In this document: in pieces, positions 11,200 to 24,100 of the stretch
Layout: every line of letters starts with the position of its first letter
Numbering within the stretch: position 1 is the first letter of the stretch
Source of the DNA: Uranotaenia lowii
Taxonomy: Eukaryota; Arthropoda; Insecta; Diptera; Culicidae
Assembly (NCBI RefSeq): GCF_029784155.1
Contig: NC_073691.1
Location: 20,612,006-20,676,005 of the forward strand
Direction: 5' to 3'
Length of the DNA stretch: 64,000 bases
Made by a program: the position numbers and the translations under genes
The notes under the pieces: generated by a model
The model's database searches: none
The model's input: only the letters and a program-made list of their open reading frames with translations
What the model was told of the DNA's origin: nothing

Positions 11200-12250
11200 T
11201 GATCACTTCTACTTTGATGGGACAAATCACTGATTGCGATAACGCTCGATTCGATTGATTTATTTTATTTAGCTCTCTCTCTGACTTTTTTTTTCATTCA
11301 CTCACTCACTTGTTTGGCTACAACAAAACTGGACCACCAGGAATCTTAAGGAAAGCTCTTTAAAATTTTTGCACCGTGTGAATCTCGACTGCACCCGCGC
11401 GCGCCTTTTTTTCTCTTCTTCGCTTTGCCTCCCCTTTGACAACTTCACTCGCTTTTAGTGAAGTTTGCTGCAAGCTTCTATTTTGTGTTATCAATTAGCT
11501 TATGCTTCGCTTCGTGTCGCCTTGGAATGGGGGGATGATCCACACGAAAAATCACAAGAAAATTCGCCCGCCGTATGCGTTTTGTCGACTCTTTTTCTCT
11601 GTTGCTGTTGCTGTTGCGCTACTGTATTTTCCAGCTTGAAAAAAAAAGTTGGAATTCACACCGCCGCCAGTCCGTGCTCGTACCCGTACGCGATTGGAAT
11701 GATGAAAATTGGAGTTGTGCGCCTTTTTCCGAAAATTTTCCCCCAACAAACGGATTTCTCGAAATCGGAAATGCTCTCCCTCTCCCAATTTTCTCTGTGT
11801 CTCCGGGAAGCTTTTCGATATTTGTGTACCAACAATCAGCACCAGATAGAATAATGTGAAATGTGGCTGAGAGAAAACGGGCAGAATGTCATGTGAATTG
11901 AGTAGAAGAAAACCGCATCATCCCCCCTTTCCGACCATTCAATAAACTGAGTGAGCTGTTGCAGCAGCCTGGAAAAAGAACAGACAGGAAAAACGTGTGT
12001 GTGTTCCGTCCCATTCACAGCTTTCTGGGGCAGATGCAGGAAGCTGTCTCTCAGAGTCTTGTGCTCTCGGTGCAAAATTTTACCTTGCGGCGATGACCTT
12101 CCGCCCAGCGTTTATGTTCAGAGAATAGAGAGTGTGTTCTTTACAGGAGAGTAACTCTCTCAAGCTCCGGACAGGTTTTTCTTCTCCAGCATCCCGTTTA
12201 ACGACGATGTATCCGTTTGGAGTGGATGCTGCGGCAGGGCTGGCAGAAGG
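11200..12250. promoter_or_regulatory. promoter-like, GC-richer island
   Basis: This kilobase stands out from the AT-rich surroundings. It has CpG-rich patches (CGCGCGC near 11397), pyrimidine/GAGA-type runs (CTCTCTCTCTGAC near 11275) and TCA-start motifs. Such composition is typical of insect promoters and 5' UTR exons. It could be the distal promoter of the glutathione peroxidase gene, whose first visible exon (26872) is preceded by a splice acceptor, or the promoter of a gene running leftward out of view. There is no direct evidence for direction. Confidence 0.3.
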
Positions 12251-13049
12251 TTAGGAAGGATGTGCAGAAATTAGATCTTATTTAAGAAAAATAATATAAA
12301 ATAATGACGCTGAAAATAAATAAAATAAAATAAATTTCTACAGCAACGTTTGATATTTTGGCAACACTAGACAAAACCAACAAAACAATGTCAGTCATTG
12401 ATCTTTTCTTGAGAGCGACAGACGTGTCTGGGAAAGCATAGTTGGTAGAATAAGCACAGAGAGTGCAGATTGTCAAGGCTCCTGCTGCGAAAAATTTGTT
12501 TCTGATTCGTCCTTCGGTAGAAAGCGCAGATTTTTACGGCTGCTGCTGCTGATTTTTTGTTTTGATTTGGCTTCCCAGTGGAAAGACGGAATTGGTTTAG
12601 GAAGCGTAGATTTTCAAGGGTGATAACTGTTTGTTTTGATTTGGCCTTATTGTGAAAAAAGGCGAATTGTCTAATGATTTGAGTTCCAAAATCTTCCTAA
12701 ATCAGATATTGAAACATAAGCACCAAAAAAATGCTGTTCTCCTGATTAATAAATCTTTGTTTTTTAAATCGATACTAAATCCCCGTCCTCCTTTTTGTCC
12801 GTATCAAAAAGTGTCCGACTTTTTAAAAGTTTGTCCTATCACATGTTCTACCATTTTAAATATTTTTCTAGTAAGCCTATGTGAGCTTGAGCATTAGGAT
12901 TTTAGTGAAGAATGCATTTTTTTTATTAGAGACGTTTTAACCTACATTGGTTATTCGCGTCTTTTTAAATAGAAAAATTACAATATTTTACAAATTTTTC
13001 GTTAATCCTATTGCTTTCAAAAAGTTTAAAATTATATCTTCCTGTTTTC
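12251..13049. other. non-coding stretch with loose ~75-bp repeats
   Basis: Between 12460 and 12655 three imperfect units share (G/A)GCGYAGATTKT...GGCT and TTTGTTTTGATTTGGC-type words, suggesting an old tandem repeat. Around 12927-12966 there is ATTAGAGACG...CGCGTCT, a short inverted motif. No gene is supported. Confidence 0.4.
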
Positions 13050-13998
13050 CTACATTTTAAAGTAAATTCTGAGAAAGTCTTTCAGATAATGGAACATTCT
13101 ACCAGACACATTCATACCCTTTAACGACTCCAAAATTGCATTTCGGTTAACCGTATCATACGCTTTGGAGATATCTAACGACAACATTTCACAATGTTTG
13201 CCTTCTCTCGAGGGAACATCTAGGTGATCTTCTAATTTCACAAAATAAACGTATGTCCCAAGGCCAGTACGAAACGCGTATTGATTGCCATGAAGTATAT
13301 TCTGTAGCTCTAGTTCTCCAATCAGCCTTCTATTAATTAGTCTTTCTAAAACTTTCGCGATGCAGCTAATTAACGATATTGGTCGATATTCATCAGGGTT
13401 TCCTACCTTTCTTGTTGCTTTGGGTATTGGTATTTCCACTGCATGCTTCCAATTTTGTGGAATTTTCCCCTGAATGCCAGATACTGTTAAGTGTCTTAAG
13501 TAGGGAGCATTTACCTAGGTAAGGAAGATTTCTTAAGAGAGGATATCCGATTCCATCGAAACTAGTTCCTTTACTTGTGCACTTTTTAAGCGCCCAAATA
13601 AGCTCACGAATAGTAAAATCTTTGTTGTACTCAGCAGCTATCGCCGCCTCGTCTTCAAAATATTCCTGAGTATCGTGTACTTCTGTAATAAAACTATCCG
13701 AGTTGGCAGAATTTATACTGGAAACCTCCTTATAAAAGTCGGCTATTTTATCAGCGAAAATTTGAGGATCATCCGTAGTGGAATTATCTGTTTTTACAAA
13801 GAACTTCGAGCTTTTATACCGACCCTGTAATGCTCCCACTCTTCCCCATATATCACTGACAGAAGCGTTGATATCTATACCTTCAACAAAACTAATCCAA
13901 CTTTTTTCTTTCACCTGTGAGATAATTAATCGCGTTCTATTTCGTTCAGTCCTAAACCATGCCAATGTTTCAACTAGGCGAGGATCAGATTTATCCAT
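13050..13998 (-). pseudogene. LINE reverse transcriptase, N-terminal half
   Basis: Two overlapping frames (13998-13393 and 13439-13050) carry the pre-RT thumb-like region, then NPDEYRPISLISCIAKVLER, then QYAFRTG, and LSLDISKAYDTVN with the first catalytic aspartate (motif A). The sequence ends soon after and lacks the YADD motif C. A frameshift lies at about 13393-13439, at the point where the PIPK motif normally precedes NPDEYRPI. Confidence 0.75.
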
Positions 13999-14184
13999 CC
14001 TTCTTAAGGCACTGCAGATTTTACCTCTTCATTCCACCATGGTACCTATTCTTTTCCTTCCAGAATTACCGGAAGACCGAGGAATGCATGTTAATGCGGT
14101 GTTAAATATTAAATCTGATAGCTTTTCTGTTGTGTAAACGATTGTAGTATCCAAGACTGTCTCTATTCGGTTCTGATATTCTAT

Positions 14185-14700
14185 TCAATCCGCGAGTTCA
14201 TATTTCCATTTGGAGGTTCCTACTTTCAATTCTAAGCTGTCAATAAAGTTCAAAACTATCGGAAAGTGATCACTTCCATGTTGGTCATCAAGAGTTTTCC
14301 AAGCAATATTGCTAGCACGATCTGACGAAATGCTCAGATCAACCGCAGATTGACCGATATTTGCCAAACTCAAAAAAGTTTGTGATCCATCGTTCAGGAT
14401 ATCTAAATTATAGTGCCCTATCAAATTTATAACTGCTCGGCTTCTAGTATCTGTTCCAGAATCTCCCCAAATTTCTGAATGGGCATTGAGATCGCCCATT
14501 ATCAAAAACGGTTTTGGAAGTTGTTCTATCAATTCAAAAAGTTCTTCTCGTTGGTATTTCAACAGTTACAGCAAGTGCTTGCAATGCAGTGCGAAGTGGA
14601 CTCTGACATAAGGCAACCCTTTCAAGACAAGACTATTGCAACACCACCTCAACCCGTAATCTGGGTAGAAGCAGCACAAATGAAGGTGTAATCGGAAGAG
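14185..14700 (-). pseudogene. LINE apurinic-type endonuclease domain, partial
   Basis: The minus frame at 14562-14185 contains FLIMGDLNAHSEIWG, the EN motif with the catalytic Asp/Asn pair, and DQHGSDHFPIV, the C-terminal SDH motif with the active-site histidine. The upstream third of EN is in another frame and badly degraded. It belongs to the I-like element spanning 13050-16345. Confidence 0.7.
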
Positions 14701-14899
14701 AAGCTTGAACAGTTGGGAATGCAAATTGTTTCTTGTAAACACACTACATAAGGCTAGTGTTTAGCAGTTAACAAAGACAGTTCTGGTTTTCTAGCACGGT
14801 AACCTCTAGCGTTCTATTGTAAAGCTAACGTTTTGGGAATCAATCGAGATGTAAGTCTACCTACATTTGTTCTAGTTTGAGAAAAGTTATCTAGCTCGG

Positions 14900-16272
14900 T
14901 ATCTGTGTTAATGTTATTGCAGTTGAATTCGATGGAAGGTTTTATTTTTGGTAAACTTACTAGTTCTAATGGGTTGTAGAATCTCAGTGTTGATGCCTAC
15001 CTTTAGTTTTACCCATTTTCTCACCTTGAATTGGCGATATGTCCTTTCGGCTGTAATCCGCTTTACCTTGATGTGTAGGAGTGTTCGCCAAGTCAGCAAC
15101 GTTGTGCAGTGACTTTTTGCTCGGGGGTGCGTTGGTTCTGCTGGGAGAATCCGGATTCGAATTTGATTGTGACGACGTGGCGACGTTTTGTTGATTTGGT
15201 ATTCTGCTTCTCGTCCACACCCATTGATTGAGGTTCGATTTCTGATGTAGTCTGCGATAAATCCTCGTCAAACAAATCTGCATGGATGTTGGATAGACTG
15301 GGTTGCAATTTCCGGTTGTTCTTTAATTCCGACACCTCTCGGATTAATTTTTCCAGTAATCCCCGTAGTTTCCTGATTTCCTGGTCCTTCGATTCCAATT
15401 GTTTCACTAGCTCGGTTGCTTTACCAGTCTCTAGAAGATGTTGAAGATTGTTCTGCTGTCTTGATTCGAAACGTTTTCTGGCTTCCGAGCGCTATGTGGC
15501 CCCTTGCAGTTCACGCAAAGGGCTTCAGCAAGGCAAGGCGAGATAATCTCATGCTCACGAGAGCATTCCGGGCATATTGGATTAACTTGACAGTCACGCT
15601 TGGTATGAGCAAAACGGTGACAGTTTCTACATTGCAGCGGACTTGGATAGTAAGTTCTGGTCTTAACTTGGTGATACCCGAAGTAGAGGAATTCGGGGAT
15701 AGTGGTTCCCTGTATCGTCAAGAGCATCGTCGGAGTGGGAAAAGGTTTGGATTTATCTTTCGGATTGGGCTAAGTGTATCGCTTAACCTCAATCACCCGT
15801 TGGGAACGAAGCTCTTCCAGTACAACTTCATCAGACATCGTAAGACCGTAGAGACATAAAACAATGCACTTTCTAACGTTCAGTCTCTCATGGAATTGCA
15901 CAGTAACCATCGTGCCATCGCTGAGTTTCTTTAGTTTCAGGAGTTTTTCAACTTGTTTTGCCTGTCTCACCTTGAGAATATACCGCGAACCTTTGGCTTC
16001 CGGTCGGGCATCTTCAATACACCCCACTTCCTCTTCTTTTGATCTTCTGATTAACCAAGATTATCAGGAAACTTGCCATCAGTATCCTTCGGGAACATAG
16101 ACAGTACGGATAGTTCGCCGTTCAAAGCATCCATCCATTTTGGTAACCTTCTCCCTGCCATACTGCCATCCACCGTTTTTGGAATTGTGCCCGTATGCAT
16201 CCACCTTGGTGGCGTCATGGGGTCAGGGGGAATTGTTGCCTCCCCTACCCCCTGGGATAACCCGGAGGCCAT
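14900..16272 (-). pseudogene. LINE ORF1 (gag-like, zinc knuckles), broken
   Basis: Successive minus frames give an N-terminal part (16272-16051), a middle with the register DARPEAKGSRYILKV...LSDGTMVTVQFHERLNVRKC (16027-15770), and a knuckle region (15727-15431). The knuckle region has CRNCHRFAHTKRDC, CPECSREHEIISPC and CVNCKGPHSA, i.e. three CCHC-type nucleic-acid-binding motifs as in I-like ORF1 proteins. A basic, low-complexity tail follows (15407-14914). At least three frame changes separate the pieces, so no intact protein is possible. Confidence 0.7.
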
Positions 16273-16345
16273 ACGGTCGTGGTTGACACCTGGGTGTCAG
16301 TCACTAGCTTTTATCCTCGGTACACCTAATTGTAAAGGCTTAAGG

Positions 16346-18151
16346 TTCTGCAGTTAGGGAACACCACAATTTAGAAGCCAATCTATTGTCCAAATGAACT
16401 CACTCTGATAACAATACGTTCGCTCCGAACTGATAGCGTAAAGCAAAGACTTAACTGCGAAATAGTAATCGAGGTTGAAACTCAAGAAAAACGTCCGATC
16501 ACCACGAGTGCTGAGAGCGAACTGAGTGAAGAACGCTTCAAAACCAAACTTAGAAGCCAATAGGATTTGTTCAAACATTTTCGTCTAATCCATATACAAA
16601 TTAGGTTTAATATTTCAATATCAATATCAAAATTTTATATTCTACATCCAGATATGAATTCTCGTTTTTCATTGCAGCTCAACTGGGCAACCTAAAAATA
16701 AATTCCAATATCAATTGAAATAAATACTTAAATCGAGAATGTTTAAAGGTTGCATTTTTGAGAAAAAATATGAATCTACTTAAAAAATTGGATCCGAAAA
16801 TGCGCTGATTTAGAATTCTAAAAGAGTTGTTGATTAAAAAATTAAATTTAATTTCTGAATTGGAATAAAAATTCCAGAGTAAAAAAAAATTTGTTTTCTG
16901 AAATTCTTTCTTGATTCATACTCATCCTGATTTGTGGGCAAAAGTTCTTAATCTGAATGAAATATTTTTCGATTGCAGGCAGAACTCTGTATTAGCTATA
17001 AGATATTATTATTTGAAAACTTAGGATAAGAACTCGGGGTTCAAAAATAATTTCGCCACTTGTTGAAGCGCTATCAATCAAGAGCAAAAAACTCAAATTA
17101 AGAATTATTACTGTTTGCGATATATTTCACAACAGAATCAAATTAAAATTTTATCTAAATCAAAATCAAAATCAAATGAGATCAAAAATTAGGTCTGACT
17201 TGAAATCAGAAAATAGAAGAAGAAGAGAAATGTTTTTCGATAATCGTAGTTTTATCTGTTACGAGCTTTTTGTTCATCTATTAGAAGAACTCCATCCTTT
17301 AAAAAAAATTTGCAGATATAATCTTATCTGATGCTAGCACAAATTTCAGGGGATTAAAACATAAGAAATAAAAACCTACGACATCAATATTTCAATGCCA
17401 AATTTAAAGTTTTATCTCTGTTAGTAGTACCTTTTAGGTATCTAAGGATTGGAGATTCATTTTATATCATAAAAATAAATCAAAACTCAACTTTTCCAAT
17501 GCATTTAACCAAGTGAATTCAATGATTAAGTCAACTGATTAAAAAGTTCTGCAAAAAAGAGTTTCATAGTGCACTGAGCCACGAGAAACTGTTCAACTCA
17601 TTTCGAAAGATAACAACAAACAAATTCATCAAAATCTCTACGGAGACTATGGATATTCCCTTAACGGATTTTCTCTCGCATAGATTTCTCCTTCTCGTTA
17701 ATTTCCTTCTCGTGATGATGCGAAAAATGGAGCTTCGTTTGGTTGAACTGTTTGCAGCTGACAGTCGATGGGTTAATTCAGTAAATTGTTAAAACTTGAA
17801 TCAAGTAATTTATAATGACTATCAAGAATGATTCCATCAACACAACATTTTAATTTTTTATGTTAAAAGTTTTTTAATCAGTTTTTTTAAAAGGGTAACA
17901 CGTGCAAATTCTGTATTGTCGACTCCTGAAAGGTGCGAATAAACAATGCAATTCCCAGAATTAACCCTACGACCTTCAAAAGCTGCACCGATTTATCAGC
18001 TCTCATCCAGCGACTTGAAACCCTTCGAAGATGGAGAGAATCGAGCCCTCCCATCTTTATATTTCTAAGAAAAGAGAGTGTTCCTCGGAGATTGATAAAA
18101 ATGGGCTGCCAGATATTTTCTCAAATAGACTGAAGATCATACAAAAACATT
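16346..18151. other. non-coding stretch left of the satellite
   Basis: AT-rich. No coding exon, RNA gene or element terminus recognised. The last ~30 bp grade into degenerate GTCGAAATTGTT units of the satellite. Confidence 0.5.
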
Positions 18152-21100
18152 TTAGAATTGTCGAAATTGTTAAAATTGTCAAAATTGTCAAAATTGTCGA
18201 AATTGTCCAAAATGTCAAAATTGTCAAAATTGTCAAAATTGTCAAAATTGCCAAAATCGTCATAATTGTCAAAATTGTCAAAATTGTCAAAATTGTCAAA
18301 ATTATCAAAAATGTCAAAATTGTCAAAATTGTCAAAATTGTCAAAATTGTCAAAATTGTCAAAATTGTCAAAATTGTCAAAATTGTCAAAATTGTCAAAA
18401 TTGTCAAAATTTTCAAAATTGTCAAAATTGTCAAAATTGTCAAAATTGTCAAAATTGTCAAAATTGTCAAAATTGTCAAAATTGTCAAGGTTGTCAAAAT
18501 TGTCAAAATTGTCAAAATTGTCAAAATTGTCAAAATTGTCAAAATTGTCAAAATTGTCAAAATTGTCAAAATTGTCAAAATTGTCAAAATTGTCAAAATT
18601 GTCAAAATTGTCAAAATTGTCAAAATTGTCAAAATTGTCAAAATTGTCAAAATTGTCAAAATTGTCAAAATTGTCAAAATTGTCAAAATTGTCAAAATTG
18701 TCAAAATTGTCAAAATTGTCAAAATTGTCAAAATTGTCAAAATTGTCAAAATTGTCAAAATTGTCAAAATTGTCAAAATTGTCAAAATTGTCAAAATTGC
18801 CAAAATTGTCAAAATTGTCAAAATTGTCAAAATTGTCAAAATTGTCAAAATTGTCAAAATTGTCAAAATTGTCAAAATTGTCAAAATTGTCAAAATTGTC
18901 AAAATTGTCAAAATTGTCAAAATTGTCAAAAATGTCAAAATTGTCAAAATTGTCAAAATTGTCAAAATTGTCAAAATTGTCAAAATTGTCAAAATTGTCA
19001 AAATTGTCAAAATTGTCAAAATTGTCAAAATTGTCAAAATTGTCAAAATTGTCAAAATTGTCAAAATTGTCAAAATTGTCAAAATTGTCAAAATTGTCAA
19101 AATTGTCAAAATTGTCAAAATTGTCAAAATTGTCAAAATTGTCAAAATTGTCAAAATTGTCAAAATTGTCAAAATTGTCAAAATTGTCAAAATTGTCAAA
19201 ATTGTCAAAATTGTCAAAATTGTCAAAATTGTCAAAATTGTCAAAATTGTCAAAATTGTCAAAATTGTCAAAATTGTCAAAATTGTCAAAATTGTCAAAA
19301 TTGTCAAAATTGTCAAAATTGTCAAAATTGTCAAAATTGTCAAAATTGTCAAAATTGTCAAAATTGTCAAAATTGTCAAAATTGTCAAAATTGTCAAAAT
19401 TGTCAAATTTGTCAAAATTGTGAAAATTGTCAAAATTGTCAAAATTGTCAAAATTGTCAAAATTGTCAAAATTGTCAAAATTGTCAAAATTGTCAAAATT
19501 GTCAAAATTGTCAAAATTGTCAAAATTGTCAAAATTGTCAAAATTTTCAAAATTTTCAAAATTGTCAAAATTGTCAAAATTGCCAAAATTGTCAAAATTG
19601 TCAAAATTGTCAAAATTGTCAAAATTGTCAAAATTGTCAAAATTGTCAAAATTGTCAAAATTGTCAAAATTGTCAAAATTGTCAAAATTGTCAAAATTGT
19701 CAAAATTGTCAAAATTGTCAAAATTGTCAAAATTGTCAAAATTGTCAAAATTGTCAAAATTGTCAAAATTGTCAAAATTGTCAAAATTGTGAAAATTGTG
19801 AAAATTGTCAAAATTGTCAAAATTGTCAAAATTGTCAAAATTGTCAAAATTGTCAAAATTGTCAAAATTGTCAAAATTGTCAAAATTGTCAAAATTGTCA
19901 AAATTGTCAAAATTGTCAAAATTGTCAAAATTGTCAAAATTGTCAAAATTGTCAAAATTGTCAAAATTGTCAAAATTGTCATAATTGTCAAAATTGTCAA
20001 AATTGTCAAAATTGTCAAAATCGTCATAATTGTCAAAATTATCAAAATTGTCAAAATTGTCAAAATTGTCAAAATTGTCAAAATTGTCAAAATTGTCAAA
20101 ATTGTCAAAATTGTCAAAATTGTCAAAATTGTCAAAATTGTCAAAATTGTCAAAATTGTCAAAATTGTCAAAATTGTAAAAATTGTCAAAATTGTCAAAA
20201 TTGTCAAAATTGTCAAAATTGTCAAAATTGTCAAAATTGTCAAAATTGTCAAAATTGTCAAAATTGTCAAAATTGTCAAAATTGTCAAATTTGTCAAAAT
20301 TGTCAAAATTGTCAAAATTGTCAAAATTGTCAAAATTGTCAAAATTGTCAAAATTGTCAAAATCGTCATGATTGTCAAAATTATCAAAATTGTCAAAATT
20401 GTCAAAATTGTCAAAATTGTCAAATTTGTCAAAATTGTCAAAATTGTCAAAATTGTCAAAATTGTCAAAATTGTCAAAATTGTCAAAATTGTCAAATTTG
20501 TCAAAATTGTCAAAATTGTCAAAATTGTCAAAATTGTCAAAATTGTCAAAATTGTCAAAATTGTCAAAATTGTCAAAATTGTCAAAATTGTCAAAATTGT
20601 CAAAATTGTCAAAATTGTCAAAATTGTCAAAATTGTCAAAATTGTCAAAATTGTCAAAATTGTCAAAATTGTCAAAATTGTCAAAATTGTGAAAATTGTC
20701 AAAATTGTCAAAATTGTCAAAATTGTCAAAATTGTCAAAATTGTCAAAATTGTCAAAATTGTCAAAATTGTCAAAATTGTCCAAATTGTCAAAATTGTCA
20801 AAATTGTCAAAATTGTCAAAATTGTCAAAATTGTCAAAATTGTCAAAATTGTCAAAATTGTCAAAATTGTCAAAATTGTCAAAATTGTCAAAATTGTCAA
20901 AATTGTCAAAATTGTCAAAATTGTCAAAATTGTCAAAATTGTCAAAATTGTCAAAATTGTCAAAATTGTCAAAATTGTCAAAATTGTCAAAATTGTCAAA
21001 ATTGTCAAAATTGTCAAAATTGTCAAAATTGTCAAAATTGTCAAAATTGTCAAAATTGTCAAAATTGTCAAAATTGTCAAAATTGTCAAAATTGTCAAAA

Positions 21101-24100
21101 TTGTCAAAATTGTCAAAATTGTGAAAATTGTCAAAATTGTCAAAATTGTCAAAATTGTCAAAATTGTCAAAATTGTCAAAATTGTCAAAATTGTCAAAAT
21201 TGTCAAAATTGTCAAAATTGTCAAAATTTTCAAAATTTTCAAAATTGTCAAAATTGTCAAAATTGTCAAAATTGTCAAATTGTCAAAATTGTCAAAATTG
21301 TCAAAATTGTCAAAATTGTCAAAATTGTCAAAATTGTCAAAATTGTCAAAATTTTCAAAAATTTCAAAATTGTCAAAATTGTCAAAATTGTCAAAATTGT
21401 CAAAATTGTCAAAATTGTGAAAATTGTGAAAATTGTGAAAATTGTGAAAATTGTGAAAATTGTGAAAATTGTCAAAATTGTCAAAATTGTCAAAATTGTC
21501 AAAATTGTGAAAATTGTGAAAATTGTGAAAATTGTCAAAATTGTCAAAATTGTCAAAATTGTCAAAATTGTCAAAATTGTCAAAATTGTCAAAATTGTCA
21601 AAATTGTCAAAATTGTCAAAATTGTCAAAATTGTCAAAATTGTCAAAATTGTCAAAATTGTCAAAATTGTCAAAATTTTCAAAATTTTCAAAATTGTCAA
21701 AATTGTCAAAATTGTCAAAATTGTCAAAATTGTCAAAATTGTGAAAATTGTCAAAATTGTCAAAATTGTCAAAATTGTCAAAATTGTCAAAATTGTCAAA
21801 ATTGTCAAAATTGTCAAAATTGTCAAAATTGTCAAAATTGTCAAAATTGTGAAAATTGTGAAAATTGTCAAAATTGTCAAAATTGTCAAAATTGTCAAAA
21901 TTGTCAAAATTGTCAAAATTGTCAAAATTGTCAAAATTGTCAAAATTGTCAAAATTGTCAAAATTGTCAAAATTGTCAAAATTGTCAAAATTGTCAAAAT
22001 TGTCAAAATTGTCAAAATTGTCAAATTTGTCAAAATTGTCAAAATTGTCAAAATTGTCAAAATTGTCAAAATTGTCAAAATTGTCAAAATTGTCAAAATT
22101 GTCAAAATTGTCAAAATTGTCAAAATTGTCAAAATTGTCAAAATTGTCAAAATTGTCAAAATTGTCAAAATTGTCAAAATTGTCAAAATTGTCAAAATTG
22201 TCAAAATTGTCAAAATTGTCAAATTTGTCAAAATTGTCAAAATTGTCAAAATTGTCAAAATTGTCAAAATTGTCAAAATTGTCAAAATTGTCAAAATTGT
22301 CAAAATTGTCAAAATTGTCAAAATTGTCAAAATTGTCAAAATTGTCAAAATTGTCAAAATTGTCAAAATTGACAAAATTGACAAAATTGACAAAATTGTC
22401 AAAATTGTCAAAATTGTCAAAATTGTCAAAATTGTCAAAATTGTGAAAATTGTGAAAATTGTCAAAATTGTCAAAATTGTCAAAATTGTCAAAATTGTCA
22501 AAATTGTCAAAATTGTCAAAATTGTCAAAATTGTCAAAATTGTCAAAATTGTCAAAATTGTCAAAATTGTCAAAATTGTCAAAATTGTCAAAATTGTCAA
22601 AATTGTCAAAATTGTCAAAATTGTCAAAATTGTCAAAATTGTCAAAATTGTCAAAATTGTCAAAATTGTCAAAATTGTCAAAATTGTCAAAATTGTCAAA
22701 ATTGTCAAAATTGTCAAAATTGTCAAAATTGTCAAAATTGTCAAAATTGTCAAAATTGTCAAAATTGTCAAAATTTTCAAAATTTTCAAAATTGTCAAAA
22801 TTGTCAAAATTGTCAAAATTGTCAAAATTGTCAAAATTGTCAAAATTGTCAAAATTGTCAAAATTGTCAAAATTGTCAAAATTGTCAAATTTGTCAAAAT
22901 TGTCAAAATTGTCAAAATTGTCAAAATTGTCAAAATTGTCAAAATTGTCAAAATTGTCAAAATTGTCAAAATTGTCAAAATTGTCAAAATTGTCAAAATT
23001 GTCAAAATTGTCAAAATTGTCAAAATTGTCAAAATTGTCAAAATTGTCAAAATTGTCAAAATTGTCAAAATTGTCAAAATTGTCAAAATTGTCAAAATTG
23101 TCAAAATTGTCAAAATTGTCAAAATTGTCAAAATTGTCAAAATTGTCAAAATTGTCAAAATTGTCAAAATTGTCAAAATTGTCAAAATTGTCAAAATTGT
23201 CAAAATTGTCAAAATTGTCAAAATTGTCAAAATTGTCAAAATTGTCAAAATTGTCAAAATTGTCAAAATTGTCAAAATTTTCAAAATTTTCAAAATTGTC
23301 AAAATTGTCAAAATTGTCAAAATTGTCAAAATTGTCAAAATTGTCAAAATTGTCAAAATTGTCAAAATTGTCAAAATTGTCAAAATTGTCAAAATTGTCA
23401 AAATTGTCAAATTTGTCAAAATTGTCAAAATTGTCAAAATTGTCAAAATTGTCAAAATTGTCAAAATTGTCAAAATTGTCAAAATTGTCAAAATTGTCAA
23501 AATTGTCAAAATTGTCAAAATTGTCAAAATTGTCAAAATTGTCAAAATTGTCAAAATTGTCAAAATTGTCAAAATTGTCAAAATTGTCAAAATTGTCAAA
23601 ATTGTCAAAATTGTCAAAATTGTCAAAATTGTCAAAATTGTCAAAATTGTCAAAATTGTCAAAATTGTCAAAATTGTCAAAATTGTCAAAATTGTCAAAA
23701 TTGTCAAAATTGTCAAAATTGTGAAAATTGTGAAAATTGTCAAAATTGTCAAAATTGTCAAAATTGTCAAAATTGTCAAAATTGTCAAAATTGTCAAAAT
23801 TGTCAAAATTGTCAAAATTGTCAAAATTGTCAAAATTGTCAAAATTGTCAAAATTGTCAAAATTGTCAAAATTGTCAAAATTGTCAAAATTGTCAAAATT
23901 GTCAAAATTGTCAAAATTGTCATAATTGTCAAAATTGTCAAAATTGTCAAAATTGTCAAAATCGTCATAATTGTCAAAATTATCAAAATTGTCAAAATTG
24001 TCAAAATTGTCAAAATTGTCAAAATTGTCAAAATTGTCAAAATTGTCAAAATTGTCAAAATTGTCAAAATTGTCAAAATTGTCAAAATTGTCAAAATTGT

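Larger units (their letters stand above)
13050..16345 (-). mobile_element. I-like non-LTR retrotransposon, 3'-truncated and decayed
   Basis: Read on the minus strand this is a LINE laid out as ORF1 (about 16272 to 14900), endonuclease (about 14700 to 14185) and reverse transcriptase (13998 to 13050). Frameshifts and stops separate the pieces. ORF1 has an RNA-recognition-like part and three cysteine knuckles. The endonuclease and RT are of the apurinic-type/I-superfamily kind. The RT stops before the catalytic YADD segment, so the 3' end is missing. ORF1 with CCHC knuckles followed by APE-type EN and RT is the arrangement of the I/Jockey group. No target duplication was identified. Confidence 0.75.
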